This document shows, piece by piece, positions 1 through 9,444 of a stretch of DNA of 64,000 nucleotides. The first letter of the stretch is position 1; every line of letters starts with the position of its first letter. Source of the DNA: Pseudarthrobacter oxydans (GTDB lineage: Bacteria > Actinomycetota > Actinomycetes > Actinomycetales > Micrococcaceae); contig NZ_CP139438.1 in the NCBI RefSeq assembly GCF_034258515.1, forward strand, positions 2,728,001 through 2,792,000, in the 5' to 3' direction. The notes below the pieces were generated by a model. It searched no databases, was not told the origin of the DNA, and saw nothing but the letters and a program-made list of their open reading frames with translations. Both the position numbers and the translations under genes were made by a program.

Positions 1-634
1 TGCCCACCGTCTCCGGCGTCTTGGGCATGTGGATGGTGATGAAGTCCGCCTGGGCCAGGAGCTCATCCAGGGTCACCAGCTGGACGCCGAGCTGTGCGGC
101 GCGGGCTGAGGTGATGTACGGATCATAGGCGAGGATCTTGGTGTCAAAGCCCTTCAGGCGGGCAGCGACGAGGGCGCCGATCCTGCCGAGGCCGATGATG
201 CCGATCTTCTTTTCGAAGAGTTCGATGCCCGTGTACTTGGAGCGCTTCCACTCGCCGTCCTTGAGGGCGGCGCTGGCCTGCGGGATGTGGCGGGCCAGGC
301 TGAGGATGTGTCCCACCGTGAGTTCAGCTGCCGAGACGATGTTGGAGGTGGGCGCGTTCACCACCATGACACCGGCCTGCGTGGCTGCCTTGATGTCCAC
401 GTTGTCCAGGCCTACTCCCGCACGGGCGATGACCTTGAGGTTCTTCGCAGCGGCGATCGCCTCGGCGTCCACCTGCGTTGCCGAGCGGACCAGGATCGCG
501 TCAACGTCGCCAATGGCGGAGAGCAGCTGGGAACGGTCGGCGCCGTCGGTCTGGCGGATCTCGAAGTCCGGGCCCAGGGCCTCGACGGTAGCGGGGGAAA
601 GTTCTTCGGCGAGCAGTACTACGGGTTTTGACAC
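1..634 (-). CDS. serA: D-3-phosphoglycerate dehydrogenase, 5' part (runs off window)
   Basis: Catalyses the first step of serine synthesis, NAD-dependent oxidation of 3-phosphoglycerate, in the cytoplasm. The window holds about 211 N-terminal residues. The GTG start gives VSKPVVLLAEELSPATVEAL and is preceded by a GAGGA ribosome site. The region contains the ARAGVGLDNVD substrate-domain motif near residue 72 and the Rossmann motif GIIGLGRIG near residue 145. The rest of the catalytic domain and the regulatory C-terminus lie outside the window. It follows ilvC on the same strand after a hairpin, with a candidate TAGACT -10 box about 35 bases upstream, so it probably has its own promoter. Identity is secure from motifs; completeness cannot be judged. 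Confidence 0.92.
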   Translation of the reverse strand, partial: MSKPVVLLAEELSPATVEALGPDFEIRQTDGADRSQLLSAIGDVDAILVRSATQVDAEAIAAAKNLKVIARAGVGLDNVDIKAATQAGVMVVNAPTSNIVSAAELTVGHILSLARHIPQASAALKDGEWKRSKYTGIELFEKKIGIIGLGRIGALVAARLKGFDTKILAYDPYITSARAAQLGVQLVTLDELLAQADFITIHMPKTPETVG

Positions 635-688
635 GGCTGATCCTCTGCGTTGCAGTCCGGGGGATAAAAATAGTCTAGGCCGACGGAA

Positions 689-724
689 AGGCCGGGCTCA
701 CATTGTTAAGTGTGAACCCGGCCT
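689..724 (-). terminator. Hairpin after ilvC
   Basis: An inverted repeat with arms AGGCCGGG and CCCGGCCT, extended by TCACA/TGTGA across one mismatch, lies just past the ilvC stop. Read on the minus strand it is followed by TTTCC, a weak U tract. It probably ends the ilvBNC transcript before serA. Confidence 0.5.
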
Positions 725-760
725 CACAGTCTGACTTTATAACGGCACGTTGGGCCAGCC

Positions 761-1837
<1,077 letters not shown>

Positions 1838-1876
1838 TTACGGGCGTTGCGTACTGCCGCGCGGGACCTTGAGGGC

Positions 1877-2389
1877 CTAAGCGGAGCGCAGCGCCCTGTC
1901 ACTCATGGAGCGGGATCCCCGTCCAACGGCCAGGGTGCCGGACTGCACGATTTCGCGGATGCCGAAGGGCTCCAGCACTGAAAGCAGCGCTGCGAGCTTC
2001 TCCGGGGTACCGGTTGCCTCGATCACCAACGAGTCTGTGGACACGTCGACGACGGCGGCACGGAACAGGTCTGCGGCCTGGGTAACCTGCAGGCGTGTTG
2101 CGGCATCCGCACGTACCTTGACCAGGATGTGGTCGCGCTGTACGGAAGATTCGGAAGTCAGCTCAACGATCTTGATGACGTTGATCAGCTTGTTGAGCTG
2201 CTTGGTGACCTGCTCGATGAGGTCGCCGTCGGCGTCGACAACGACCGTCATCCGGGAAATGCCCGGAACCTCGGTGGGGCCGACGGCCAGGGAGTTGATG
2301 TTGAAGGCGCGCCGGGCGAAGAGGCTCGCAACCCGGGTCAGGACGCCCGGCTTGTCTTCCACCAGGACGGAAAGTGTGTGGCGGCTCAT
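1877..2389 (-). CDS. ilvN: Acetolactate synthase small (regulatory) subunit
   Basis: Regulatory partner of IlvB; in this family it stimulates the large subunit and gives valine feedback inhibition. The protein has 170 residues. An N-terminal ACT domain starts directly at the start codon (LSVLVEDKPGVLTRVASLF, then NINSLAVGPTE), followed by the usual C-terminal half. I chose the ATG giving MSRHTLSV because the ACT domain begins there; the upstream extension of the open frame only shadows ilvB. The start is 2 bases after the ilvB stop, so translation of the two subunits is probably coupled. Confidence 0.97.
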   Translation of the reverse strand: MSRHTLSVLVEDKPGVLTRVASLFARRAFNINSLAVGPTEVPGISRMTVVVDADGDLIEQVTKQLNKLINVIKIVELTSESSVQRDHILVKVRADAATRLQVTQAADLFRAAVVDVSTDSLVIEATGTPEKLAALLSVLEPFGIREIVQSGTLAVGRGSRSMSDRALRSA

Positions 2390-2391
2390 GG

Positions 2392-4296
2392 TCAGTCCTC
2401 TTCTTCCCATTCCGGGGTCATGTTGCGGGCAACCTGGATCTGGTCGTTGCTCACGCCGGCGGGCACCATCGGCCACACCATGGAGTTGGGGCTCACCACG
2501 AAGTCGATGACTACGGGGCGGTCATTGATTTCGAGGGCCTTCTGGATGGTGGCGTCGATGTCCTCGTCGCGTTCACAGCGGAACGAGGCGCAGCCGTACG
2601 CCTCCCCCAGCTTGACGAAGTCCGGGATGCGGACGGTGTCGTGGCCGGTGTTCAGGTCGGTGTTCGAGTAGCGGCCTTCGTAGAAGAGGGTCTGCCACTG
2701 GCGCACCATGCCCAGGGAGGAGTTGTTGATGACGGCAACCTTGATGGGGATCTTGTTAATGGCGCAGGTGGCCAGTTCCTGGTTGGTCATCTGGAAGCAG
2801 CCGTCGCCGTCGATGGCCCAGACCACCCGGTCCGGCTCGCCCACCTTGGCGCCCATCGCAGCCGGCACGGCATAGCCCATGGTGCCGGCGCCGCCCGAGT
2901 TGAGCCAGGCATGCGGGCGCTCGTACTTGATGAACTGAGCTGCCCACATCTGGTGCTGGCCAACGCCTGCCACGTAGACGCCTTCCGGACCGGTCAGGGC
3001 GCCGATCCGCTCGATGACCTTCTGCGGGGCGGTCAGGCCGTCGTCCGGCTCGGTCCAGCCCAGCGGGTAGGTTTCCTTGAGGTTGTTGAGGAAGGCCCAC
3101 CAGGTGGTGAGGTCCGGGGTGCCCGACGCCTCGAACTGGGTGCGGACGGCTTCGGTGAGCTCCGGAATGATCTCCTTGACCGAACCAACAATCGGCACAT
3201 CCGCAGTGCGGTTCTTGGAGATTTCGGCCGGGTCGATGTCGGCGTGGATGACCTTGGCCATCGGTGCGAACGTCTTCAGCACGCCGGTGACGCGGTCGTC
3301 GAACCGGGCACCGAGGGTGATCAGCAGGTCCGACTGCTGCAAGGCAGTCACCGCCGAAACGGTGCCGTGCATGCCGGGCATTCCCATGTGCTGCGGGTGT
3401 GAGTCCGGGAACGCGCCCTTGGCCATCAGCGTGGTGACGACCGGGGCTCCCGTGGCCTCGGCGAGTGCCAGCAGCTCAGCGGATGCGTGCGCTTTGATGA
3501 CACCGCCGCCCACGTACAGCACAGGTTTGCTGGCCGCGGCAATCAGCTTGGCGGCCTCGCGTACCTGCTTGTTGTGCCCTCGGGTGACCGGACGGTAACC
3601 GGGCAGGTCGATGCGCGGCGGCCAGGAGAAGGTCATCTCGCCTACCTGGGCGTCCTTGGCCACGTCCACGAGGACGGGACCGGGGCGCCCGGTGGAAGCG
3701 AGGTGGAACGCTTCCGCCATGACATGCGGGATGTCGTTGGGGTCGGTCACCAGGAACGAGTGCTTGGTGATGGGCATGGTGATGCCCACGATGTCGGCTT
3801 CCTGGAACGCGTCGGTGCCGATCACACCGCTGGACACCTGGCCGGTGATGGCCACCAGCGGAACGGAGTCCATGTGGGCATCCATGATGGCGGTAACGAG
3901 GTTGGTGGCGCCCGGGCCCGAGGTGGCGATGCAGACGCCCACCCGCCCGGTCACCATGGCGTAGCCTTGCGCGGCGTGGCCGGCTCCCTGTTCGTGACGG
4001 ACCAGCACGTGGTTCATGCTGGAGGCCATCAAGGGGTCGTAGGTGGGCAGGATCGCGCCACCGGGCAAACCGAAAATATCGTCGACGCCGAGTTCTTCGA
4101 GCGAGCGGACAATTGCTTGCGAGCCGGTCATCACCGTCGGGGGTACGACGTTGTTCGGCCCAAGGACAGGAGAGACGGCGGCAAGCTCGGCGACGACGGC
4201 GTTCTCAGCCGTCCGGTCGGCGCGGTCCGGAGCCTTGGCGGCTCCGGCGGACTTGGTGGCCATCAGCGAGGGGCTGATGGGCGATCCTTTGCTCAT
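2392..4296 (-). CDS. ilvB: Acetolactate synthase large (catalytic) subunit
   Basis: Thiamine-diphosphate enzyme that condenses two pyruvates, or pyruvate and 2-oxobutyrate, in the first common step of branched-chain amino acid synthesis. The protein has 634 residues. The catalytic glutamate is in [14 protein letters not shown] (about residue 102). The ThDP motif begins at GDG (497-499) and ends at the NN of [10 protein letters not shown] (about 525). The first ~45 residues are an Ala/Asp-rich extension before the conserved core, common in actinobacterial copies. The ATG is preceded by AAGGAAGAG. It lies downstream of a leader peptide and terminator, so expression is expected to respond to charged branched-chain tRNA. 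Confidence 0.98.
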   Translation of the reverse strand: MSKGSPISPSLMATKSAGAAKAPDRADRTAENAVVAELAAVSPVLGPNNVVPPTVMTGSQAIVRSLEELGVDDIFGLPGGAILPTYDPLMASSMNHVLVRHEQGAGHAAQGYAMVTGRVGVCIATSGPGATNLVTAIMDAHMDSVPLVAITGQVSSGVIGTDAFQEADIVGITMPITKHSFLVTDPNDIPHVMAEAFHLASTGRPGPVLVDVAKDAQVGEMTFSWPPRIDLPGYRPVTRGHNKQVREAAKLIAAASKPVLYVGGGVIKAHASAELLALAEATGAPVVTTLMAKGAFPDSHPQHMGMPGMHGTVSAVTALQQSDLLITLGARFDDRVTGVLKTFAPMAKVIHADIDPAEISKNRTADVPIVGSVKEIIPELTEAVRTQFEASGTPDLTTWWAFLNNLKETYPLGWTEPDDGLTAPQKVIERIGALTGPEGVYVAGVGQHQMWAAQFIKYERPHAWLNSGGAGTMGYAVPAAMGAKVGEPDRVVWAIDGDGCFQMTNQELATCAINKIPIKVAVINNSSLGMVRQWQTLFYEGRYSNTDLNTGHDTVRIPDFVKLGEAYGCASFRCERDEDIDATIQKALEINDRPVVIDFVVSPNSMVWPMVPAGVSNDQIQVARNMTPEWEEED

Positions 4297-4343
4297 CGGA
4301 CTCTTCCTTGTGGATCATCTGTGGTTCGTGGAAACTGCGGGAA

Positions 4344-4382
4344 ATAAAAAAACCCCTCAGCCTGGCGGCTCTTCGAGGGGTT
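4344..4382 (-). terminator. Rho-independent terminator of the ilvB leader (attenuator)
   Basis: On the minus strand an 8-bp stem AACCCCTC/GAGGGGTT encloses a loop with a second small stem (AGCC/GGCT), and a run of seven T follows. It lies 25 bases after the leader peptide stop and about 50 bases before the ilvB start. A strong terminator inside a 5' leader, rather than after a gene, is the mark of transcription attenuation. Confidence 0.82.
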
Positions 4383-4407
4383 CGCGCGTGACAGTTCGTT
4401 GCCGGGG

Positions 4408-4476
4408 CTAGTGGGCCACGCGCTTGCTAAGGACGACGACTGCTTCTGCAACAGCGCAGCTGGTAACGAAAGTCAT
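4408..4476 (-). CDS. ilvB leader peptide (attenuation peptide)
   Basis: A 22-codon reading frame beginning MTFVTSCAVA and ending in TAG. It holds six Val codons, including a run of three followed by Leu (VVVL, codons 13-16). There is no Ile codon. The terminator follows 25 bases after its stop. Short Val/Leu-rich frames before ilvB are known regulators in actinobacteria: ribosome stalling on scarce Val- or Leu-tRNA changes leader RNA folding and prevents termination. I could not derive a unique antiterminator by eye. An upstream AGAGGG could serve as ribosome site, but the ATG also sits 6-7 bases behind a possible -10 box, so it may be leaderless. Confidence 0.75.
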   Translation of the reverse strand: MTFVTSCAVAEAVVVLSKRVAH

Positions 4477-4483
4477 GCGTTCA

Positions 4484-4512
4484 GTTTTCCCTCTGGGCGA
4501 GATGCGTGTCAA
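4484..4512 (-). promoter_or_regulatory. Candidate ilvB leader promoter
   Basis: On the minus strand a perfect TTGACA (4507-4512) is followed after 17-18 bases by GAAAAC or AAAACT, then 6-7 bases to the leader peptide ATG. The -10 box is a poor match, so only the -35 is persuasive. Confidence 0.42.
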
Positions 4513-4536
4513 CGAGCCGTGCCACGATCTCACCAT

Positions 4537-4554
4537 GTGGACCCCATTGTCCAC
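4537..4554. repeat. Inverted repeat upstream of ilvB promoter
   Basis: Perfect 6-bp arms GTGGAC and GTCCAC separated by 6 bases, about 25 bases upstream of the candidate -35. The position would suit an operator or activator site, but no regulator is linked to it. Confidence 0.35.
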
Positions 4555-4637
4555 TTATTGATCCTCCAGCGGAAGGATCAAAACCTACAGCCACTCACCC
4601 TGGCCCGGAAGGGCTTAACAAGGGTGATGCCGAGGGG

Positions 4638-4674
4638 CCCCTTGCATGAGGCGCTCAGCGCCTCATGCAAGGGG
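4638..4674. repeat. Perfect 18-bp inverted repeat after ilvD
   Basis: Arms CCCCTTGCATGAGGCGCT and AGCGCCTCATGCAAGGGG flank a single base. An outer pair GATGCC/GGCATC (4626-4631 and 4677-4682) reaches into the ilvD stop codon. The structure can form a very stable hairpin right at the 3' end of ilvD. There is no T run, so it may act as a U-less terminator or protect the 3' end of the RNA. Confidence 0.65.
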
Positions 4675-4680
4675 AAGGCA

Positions 4681-6399
4681 TCAGCCGCAGTATGCGCCTG
4701 TGCTGGCACTGTGCACCAGCTTGGCGTACTTGGCGAGCACGCCCTTGGTGTACCTGGCCGGGAGCGGCTCCCAGCCCACCTTGCGGGCTTCGAGCTCGGC
4801 CTCGTCCACCAGCAGGTCGAAGCTGCGGGCTGCGATGTCCACGCGGATACGGTCGCCGTCCTTCACGAAGGCGATGGGGCCGCCGTCGACCGCTTCCGGA
4901 GCCACGTGGCCGATGCACAGGCCTGTGGTGCCGCCGGAGAACCGGCCGTCGGTAAGGAGCAGGACGTCCTTGCCCAGGCCTGCGCCCTTGATGGCGCCCG
5001 TGATGGCGAGCATCTCGCGCATGCCCGGACCGCCCTTGGGGCCCTCGTAGCGGATAACGACGACGTCCCCGGCGTGGATCCGGCCGTTGTCCAGGGCGTC
5101 CAGGGCTCCCTGTTCACGCTCGAAGACGCGGGCGGTGCCTTCAAAGACATCGGCATCGAAGCCTGCGCTCTTCACCACTGCGCCCTCGGGCGCCATGGTG
5201 CCGTGCAGGATGGTGATGCCGCCGGTCTTGTGGATGGGGTTGTCCAGCGCGCGCAGGATCTTGCCGTCCACATCCGGCGGGTTGATGGCGTCGAGGTTTT
5301 CGGCCACGGTCTTGCCGGTGACGGTGAGGCAGTCGCCGTGCAGCAGGCCGGCGTCGAGCAGTGCCTTCATGATCACCGGCACGCCGCCGATCCTGTCCAC
5401 GTCGGTCATGACGTAGCGGCCGAACGGTTTGAGGTCGCCCAGGTGGGGGATCTTGTCGCCGATGCGGTTGAAGTCATCCAGCGTCAGCTCAACTTCGGCC
5501 TCGCGGGCGATCGCCAGGAGGTGCAGCACGGCGTTGGTGGAGCCGCCGAAGGCCATGGTGACGGCGATGGCGTTCTCGAACGCTTTCTTGGTCATGATGT
5601 CGCGCGCAGTGATGCCCTGGCGGAGCAGGTTGACCACTGCCTCGCCTGACTTGCGGGCGAATTCATCACGACGGCGGTCTGCCGAGGGCGGGGCGGCCGA
5701 GCCGGGCAGGGACATGCCCAGGGCCTCGCCGATGCAGGCCATGGTGTTGGCCGTGTACATCCCGCCGCAGGCACCTTCGCCGGGGCAGATGGCCTTTTCG
5801 ATGCGGGTCAGGTCCTCCATGCTCATCTTGCCCGCGGCGCAGGCACCAACGGCCTCGAACGCGTCGATGAGGGTGACTTCCTTCTCGGAGCCGTCCTCAA
5901 GCTTGACCCAGCCCGGCATGATGGAACCGGCGTAAAGGAAGACGCTGGACAGGTCCAGGCGGGCAGCTGCCATCAGCATGCCGGGGAGGGACTTGTCGCA
6001 GCCGGCCAGCAGGACCGAACCGTCAATCCGCTCCGCCTGCATAACGGTCTCCACGGAGTCGGCAATGACTTCGCGTGACACCAGGGAGAAGTGCATGCCC
6101 TCATGGCCCATGGAGATGCCGTCGGAAACCGAAATGGTGCCGAACTGCATGGGGAACCCGCCGCCGGCGTGGACGCCTTCCTTGGCGCCTTGCGCAAGCC
6201 GGTTCAGGGAGAGGTTGCAGGGAGTGATTTCGTTCCAGGAACTGGCGACGCCGACCTGGGGCTTGGCGAAGTCGTCATCACCCATACCGACCGCCCGGAA
6301 CATGCCGCGGGCGGGCGCCGCGTGGATTCCGTCCGTTACGACCCGGCTCCGGGGTTTGATGTCAGGCTTGTTCTCGGTTGCGATCTGGGCGTCACTCAT
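4681..6399 (-). CDS. ilvD: Dihydroxy-acid dehydratase
   Basis: Iron-sulfur enzyme that dehydrates 2,3-dihydroxy acids to the 2-keto acids preceding valine and isoleucine. The protein has 572 residues. Cluster and metal residues are visible in [10 protein letters not shown] (about residue 120) and [18 protein letters not shown] (about residue 190). Near the C-terminus [20 protein letters not shown] is typical of the family. I chose the ATG giving [10 protein letters not shown] over a GTG 27 bases upstream because a TAGACT -10 box lies 7 bases before it, suggesting a leaderless mRNA. It is transcribed towards ilvB but is separated from it by a strong hairpin and the ilvB leader, so it is probably a separate unit. 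Confidence 0.97.
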   Translation of the reverse strand: MSDAQIATENKPDIKPRSRVVTDGIHAAPARGMFRAVGMGDDDFAKPQVGVASSWNEITPCNLSLNRLAQGAKEGVHAGGGFPMQFGTISVSDGISMGHEGMHFSLVSREVIADSVETVMQAERIDGSVLLAGCDKSLPGMLMAAARLDLSSVFLYAGSIMPGWVKLEDGSEKEVTLIDAFEAVGACAAGKMSMEDLTRIEKAICPGEGACGGMYTANTMACIGEALGMSLPGSAAPPSADRRRDEFARKSGEAVVNLLRQGITARDIMTKKAFENAIAVTMAFGGSTNAVLHLLAIAREAEVELTLDDFNRIGDKIPHLGDLKPFGRYVMTDVDRIGGVPVIMKALLDAGLLHGDCLTVTGKTVAENLDAINPPDVDGKILRALDNPIHKTGGITILHGTMAPEGAVVKSAGFDADVFEGTARVFEREQGALDALDNGRIHAGDVVVIRYEGPKGGPGMREMLAITGAIKGAGLGKDVLLLTDGRFSGGTTGLCIGHVAPEAVDGGPIAFVKDGDRIRVDIAARSFDLLVDEAELEARKVGWEPLPARYTKGVLAKYAKLVHSASTGAYCG

Positions 6400-6406
6400 A
6401 GGGGAA

Positions 6407-6412
6407 AGTCTA
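6407..6412 (-). promoter_or_regulatory. -10 box of ilvD, leaderless layout
   Basis: TAGACT ends 7 bases before the ilvD ATG and no ribosome site is present. No clear -35 is seen. Confidence 0.5.
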
Positions 6413-6664
6413 GGGCTCGGCTCCACACCGGAACGACAGGTTCATGCCCCTCAATACCAAAAGCCTGAAATTCGATGCCGGATCATGGACTGCCATCTCG
6501 CATAGTGAGACGAATCGTTCGGGGCCCGTCCCGCCGGGCGCTGGCTCACGGGCGTCTTCCAGCCCCGCGCCGCGCAACAGCCACTGCCGTCAATCTGGAC
6601 AGTCGTGGCCGCCGGACGTAGCGTCAGGAAAAGACACCTTGCCATCCGGACTGAAGGGCCTGCC

Positions 6665-7738
6665 ATGGATTTCGTTTTCTGGATCATCCTGATCATTGTC
6701 ATCATCGGCGTTGTGTGGTGGTTGCTGAACCGCAACAGTGCATCCAAGCCGTCCGGGGAGTCCGGCGCCGAGCGCACGCGCACCGACGGAGCGCTCTCGG
6801 GCGGAAGCGCCGCTGCCTCTGCTGAAGCAGCCGGCACCACCGGCCTTCCCGGCGCAGCAGGTTTCGGCCGTCCCGCCGAACCTGCAGCGCCGACCACCGC
6901 AGAGGAACCCGCAGATACGGCGGCACCGGCTGCAGTCCCCCCAGTACCCGGCCAGGACGAGCGCCGCCGCCAGGACGAGGACGAGTGGGAAACCAAATGG
7001 TCCGAGGCCTCGGGCTCCTCCGTCGTTGCAGCCGGCGGAGCATCGCACCGCGGGCCGCAGGAAAGTCCTCTGCAGGAAAGCCCGGCCGGGACCGGTGGCG
7101 CGTCCATGGCGGCTCCTTCCCCGGCTCCCGCGGACCAGCCGGCAGAACCGGCGCCGGCATCCCGGCCGGTCCATCACCCTGAATACACGGAGCCGCACGC
7201 CCCCACCCTCCCGGGCGCCGAGACGGCGGCGGTGGAGGACCTGGACGACGCCGGTCCGGCGGGCCGGGCTTCCACGCCGGCGGGTGCCGGTACTGAAAAC
7301 GGCACTGCACGTGGTGCTGTGAGTAGTGCTGCGAGTGCCTCTGCCGCGGGCCAGCCCGCCGGTGGCGGCGCGCCCGCAACGCCGACAGCTGCCGTCGTTC
7401 CCGACAGCGCGCCCGCGGCAGAAACGGCGGACCGCACCCAGTCTTCCGCCGTGACTGAAAACGGAGCCGACCACGCCCGACAGCCCCAGGCCGCAGCAGC
7501 GACGGAACCCGCAGGACACCTGGCGGCGGATGAACCCTACGGGGCGGGCTCAGCGGCCGCGGCAGCGGATGGCAGCGGACCGGCCGGCTACACGGTCAAG
7601 GGTGACGCCGGAACCATGGTCTATTACGAGGAGGGGCATCCCGAATATGACCAGGCGCGGGCCGAGGTCTGGTTTGAGTCGGCCGCCCATGCCGAGGCCG
7701 CGGGCTTCCGGGTTCCCCGCCGGAGGCGGCTCGAGTAA
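6665..7738 (+). CDS. Membrane-anchored low-complexity protein with conserved C-terminal actinobacterial tail
   Basis: A 357-residue protein starting MDFVFWIILIIVIIGVVWWL, a single membrane anchor or uncleaved signal. A long Ala/Pro/Gly/Glu-rich segment without predicted fold follows (about residues 25-305). The last ~50 residues carry a compact conserved motif: GYTVKGDAGTMVYYEEGHP, then AEVWFESAAHAEAAGFR. This tail recurs at the ends of otherwise unrelated actinobacterial proteins and I recall it as the 'sunset' domain; the name is from memory. A GAAGGG ribosome site precedes the ATG. The 265 bases between it and ilvD show nothing else. Function is unknown; a surface or envelope role is inferred. 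Confidence 0.75.
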   Translation: MDFVFWIILIIVIIGVVWWLLNRNSASKPSGESGAERTRTDGALSGGSAAASAEAAGTTGLPGAAGFGRPAEPAAPTTAEEPADTAAPAAVPPVPGQDERRRQDEDEWETKWSEASGSSVVAAGGASHRGPQESPLQESPAGTGGASMAAPSPAPADQPAEPAPASRPVHHPEYTEPHAPTLPGAETAAVEDLDDAGPAGRASTPAGAGTENGTARGAVSSAASASAAGQPAGGGAPATPTAAVVPDSAPAAETADRTQSSAVTENGADHARQPQAAAATEPAGHLAADEPYGAGSAAAAADGSGPAGYTVKGDAGTMVYYEEGHPEYDQARAEVWFESAAHAEAAGFRVPRRRRLE

Positions 7739-7779
7739 GGCCCGCGCCGGCGCCTACGGCACCACCACCGGTTTCGCTG

Positions 7780-7807
7780 CTGCCCTGTGGCCCATTTCAC
7801 AGGGCAG
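7780..7807 (+). terminator. Hairpin downstream of the tail-domain gene
   Basis: Perfect 10-bp stem CTGCCCTGTG/CACAGGGCAG around an 8-base loop, 41 bases after the stop of the upstream gene. No T tract follows. The remaining ~215 bases to tRNA-Lys contain only a possible TAGAGT -10 box (around 7958) for the tRNA. Confidence 0.4.
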
Positions 7808-8024
7808 TACGGCACGATCCGCTACGTCGCCAGGACGCCGGAGGGCGGATTCCGGCTCCCACCCGGCAACAAAAACCCTGATTTTGTGCTGGTTCTGCCC
7901 CCTCCCCCGCGATGCGGGCCCGGCTTTCCACCCGATTTCACATGCGCAAAAAGTTCGTGTAGAGTTTCATGTCGTTGCGGAGATCAACCGGGAAAGAAAA
8001 GCCCGGTGATCACAGCAAAAAGAT

Positions 8025-8097
8025 GCACCTCTAGCTCAATTGGCAGAGCAATTGACTCTTAATCAATGGGTTCCGGGTTCAAGTCCCGGGGGGTGCA
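8025..8097 (+). tRNA. tRNA-Lys (anticodon CTT)
   Basis: A complete cloverleaf is readable: acceptor GCACCTC with GGGGTGC, D arm AGCTCAATTGGCAGAGC, anticodon stem TTGA/TCAA with loop CTCTTAA giving CTT, T arm with GGTTCAAGTC, and discriminator A. CCA is not encoded. It decodes AAG, the dominant Lys codon in this GC-rich genome. Confidence 0.96.
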
Positions 8098-8105
8098 CGA
8101 TTGGG

Positions 8106-8149
8106 AAAACAGCCTCCTGCTCGCGGAAACGCGAGCAGGAGGCTGTTTT
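8106..8149 (+). terminator. Strong terminator after tRNA-Lys
   Basis: A 20-bp perfect stem from AAAACAGCCTCCTGC to its complement around a GAAA tetraloop, ending in TTTTG. It begins 9 bases after the tRNA. Confidence 0.88.
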
Positions 8150-8242
8150 GTTGTGTCCCCACTTGTTTCGGCCCCTGGCCGCCGCGGAGGGACCTGCATG
8201 GCGCCGACGTGGCGGCGGTGGCCAGGGGCCGTCCTCGGGCAA

Positions 8243-8285
8243 CAAAAAAGGCGTGACCGCAGCCCGTGGAGGCCGCAGTCACGCC
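8243..8285 (-). terminator. Terminator of the MarR gene
   Basis: On the minus strand a 15-bp stem (GGCGTGACTGCGGCC with its partner, two G-U pairs) is followed by TTTTTT. It lies about 33 bases past the marR stop. Between it and the tRNA terminator lies another imperfect GC-rich inverted repeat (about 8170-8228). Confidence 0.85.
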
Positions 8286-8317
8286 TGCCCGCCGGCGACT
8301 AGTCCGGCGTCTTACTT

Positions 8318-8785
8318 CTAGGGTGTGTTCTCCACCAGCGCGCCGTTGGCGGAGCTGGGGGTTGTGGCGAACTGGCTGGCCAGTTCGCGCACGACAGCCT
8401 GGAGTTCCTGACGCAGCAAGTCCGGATCAATTGAGGCTGACGCCAGCACCGACCGTTCCATTTCCACCGCGGCCTTAACGGCTTCTTTGCCCTGCTCGGT
8501 GAGGGACACCACATGGCTCCGGCGGTCCGACGTGCTGCGGACGCGGACGATGTGTCCGTGGGCCTCAAGGCGGCTGAGCGTCTTACCCATAGTCTGCGCC
8601 TGGACACGAACGTATTGCGCAAGCTGCGCCTGGGTCATGGGGCCTTGCGCATCGAGAACCTCGATGGCAATGACTCCCGCATGGGTGAGGCCGATGGCAC
8701 CCAGTTTTTCATTCCAGGAGTGTTCAACGAGGCGCGCAGCAGTGGACAAGAGGCGCCCCGTGGGCCAGTGATCCATATCAGGCAT
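8318..8785 (-). CDS. MarR family transcriptional regulator
   Basis: A 155-residue winged-helix regulator. The recognition region is TQAQLAQYVRVQAQTMGKTL followed by SRLEAHGHIVRVRSTSDRRS, the wing with the conserved DRR signature. MarR proteins usually repress by binding short palindromes and release on binding small phenolics or oxidants. The gene stands alone between tRNA-Lys and the divergent bcp gene, sharing a ~85-base intergenic region with it. Its target is unknown; bcp is one candidate by position only. A TATACT box sits 6 bases before the ATG. Confidence 0.92.
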   Translation of the reverse strand: MPDMDHWPTGRLLSTAARLVEHSWNEKLGAIGLTHAGVIAIEVLDAQGPMTQAQLAQYVRVQAQTMGKTLSRLEAHGHIVRVRSTSDRRSHVVSLTEQGKEAVKAAVEMERSVLASASIDPDLLRQELQAVVRELASQFATTPSSANGALVENTP

Positions 8786-8791
8786 GCAGCA

Positions 8792-8797
8792 AGTATA
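8792..8797 (-). promoter_or_regulatory. -10 box of the MarR gene, leaderless layout
   Basis: TATACT lies 6 bases upstream of the ATG, with no ribosome site between. Confidence 0.55.
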
Positions 8798-8833
8798 GCC
8801 AAGTGCCGATTAGCACTGGTTCCCTGCCCTTAC

Positions 8834-8839
8834 TAGGCT
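8834..8839 (+). promoter_or_regulatory. Candidate -10 box of bcp
   Basis: TAGGCT lies 32 bases before the bcp start codon, leaving room for a short leader with the AAAAGGAG ribosome site. Confidence 0.4.
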
Positions 8840-8871
8840 GGTGTGTCCCGCCCGCGAAAAGGAGAAAAACA

Positions 8872-9345
8872 TTGGCTGACAGACTCGTAACCGGCGACGA
8901 CGCGCCCGGTTTCACACTGAAGGACTCTTCCGGCGCGGACGTCAGTTTGTCCGGGCGCCCCGGCCGCCACACCATTGTGTACTTCTACCCGGCAGCCGCA
9001 ACACCGGGGTGCACCAAGGAGGCGTGCGATTTCCGCGACAACCTTGCCTCTCTCCAGTCGGCCGGCTACGACGTGCTGGGCATCTCCCCCGATCCGGTGG
9101 AAAAACTGGCGAAGTTCGCGGCAAAGGAAGAGCTCACTTTTCCCTTGCTCTCGGACGCGGACCATGCCGTTGCGGAGGCGTACGGTGCCTGGGGCGAGAA
9201 GAAGAACTACGGCAAGACCTACGAGGGACTGATCCGTTCCACCATCGTGGTGGACCCCGAGGGCAAGGTTGCGCTGGCCCAGTACAACGTCAGGGCCACG
9301 GGCCACGTTGCCAAGCTGCGGCGGGACCTTAACCTCGACGCCTGA
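8872..9345 (+). CDS. bcp: Thioredoxin-dependent peroxiredoxin, Bcp/PrxQ type
   Basis: Reduces hydrogen and organic peroxides using thiols, in the cytoplasm. The protein has 157 residues. The active site reads TPGCTKEACDFRD: the peroxidatic Cys and a resolving Cys five residues later, the PrxQ arrangement. The segment before it is FYPAAATPGC, where many homologues have FYPKDDTPGC. The start is TTG (LADRLVTGDD), chosen because the strong site AAAAGGAG lies 8 bases before it; an upstream GTG in frame has no such site. It stands alone between the divergent MarR gene and tRNA-Leu. Confidence 0.95.
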   Translation: MADRLVTGDDAPGFTLKDSSGADVSLSGRPGRHTIVYFYPAAATPGCTKEACDFRDNLASLQSAGYDVLGISPDPVEKLAKFAAKEELTFPLLSDADHAVAEAYGAWGEKKNYGKTYEGLIRSTIVVDPEGKVALAQYNVRATGHVAKLRRDLNLDA

Positions 9346-9444
9346 CCATGCGGCGCTAACCAAGGCCCTGCCGTGGCGACGCTACAATGGACACTGGCAT
9401 CCGCCGTCGGGCCCTGCCGAAGGGAAACGGCGGCAGGAAGCCCT

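Noticed and set aside
6590..7519. Minus-strand frame opposite the low-complexity membrane protein
   Set aside because: Arg/Cys/Gly-rich composition typical of a shadow; the plus frame has a membrane anchor, ribosome site and conserved tail.
7739..8024. Possible small gene between the tail-domain gene and tRNA-Lys
   Set aside because: Short open frames there lack ribosome sites and run through the hairpin and tRNA.
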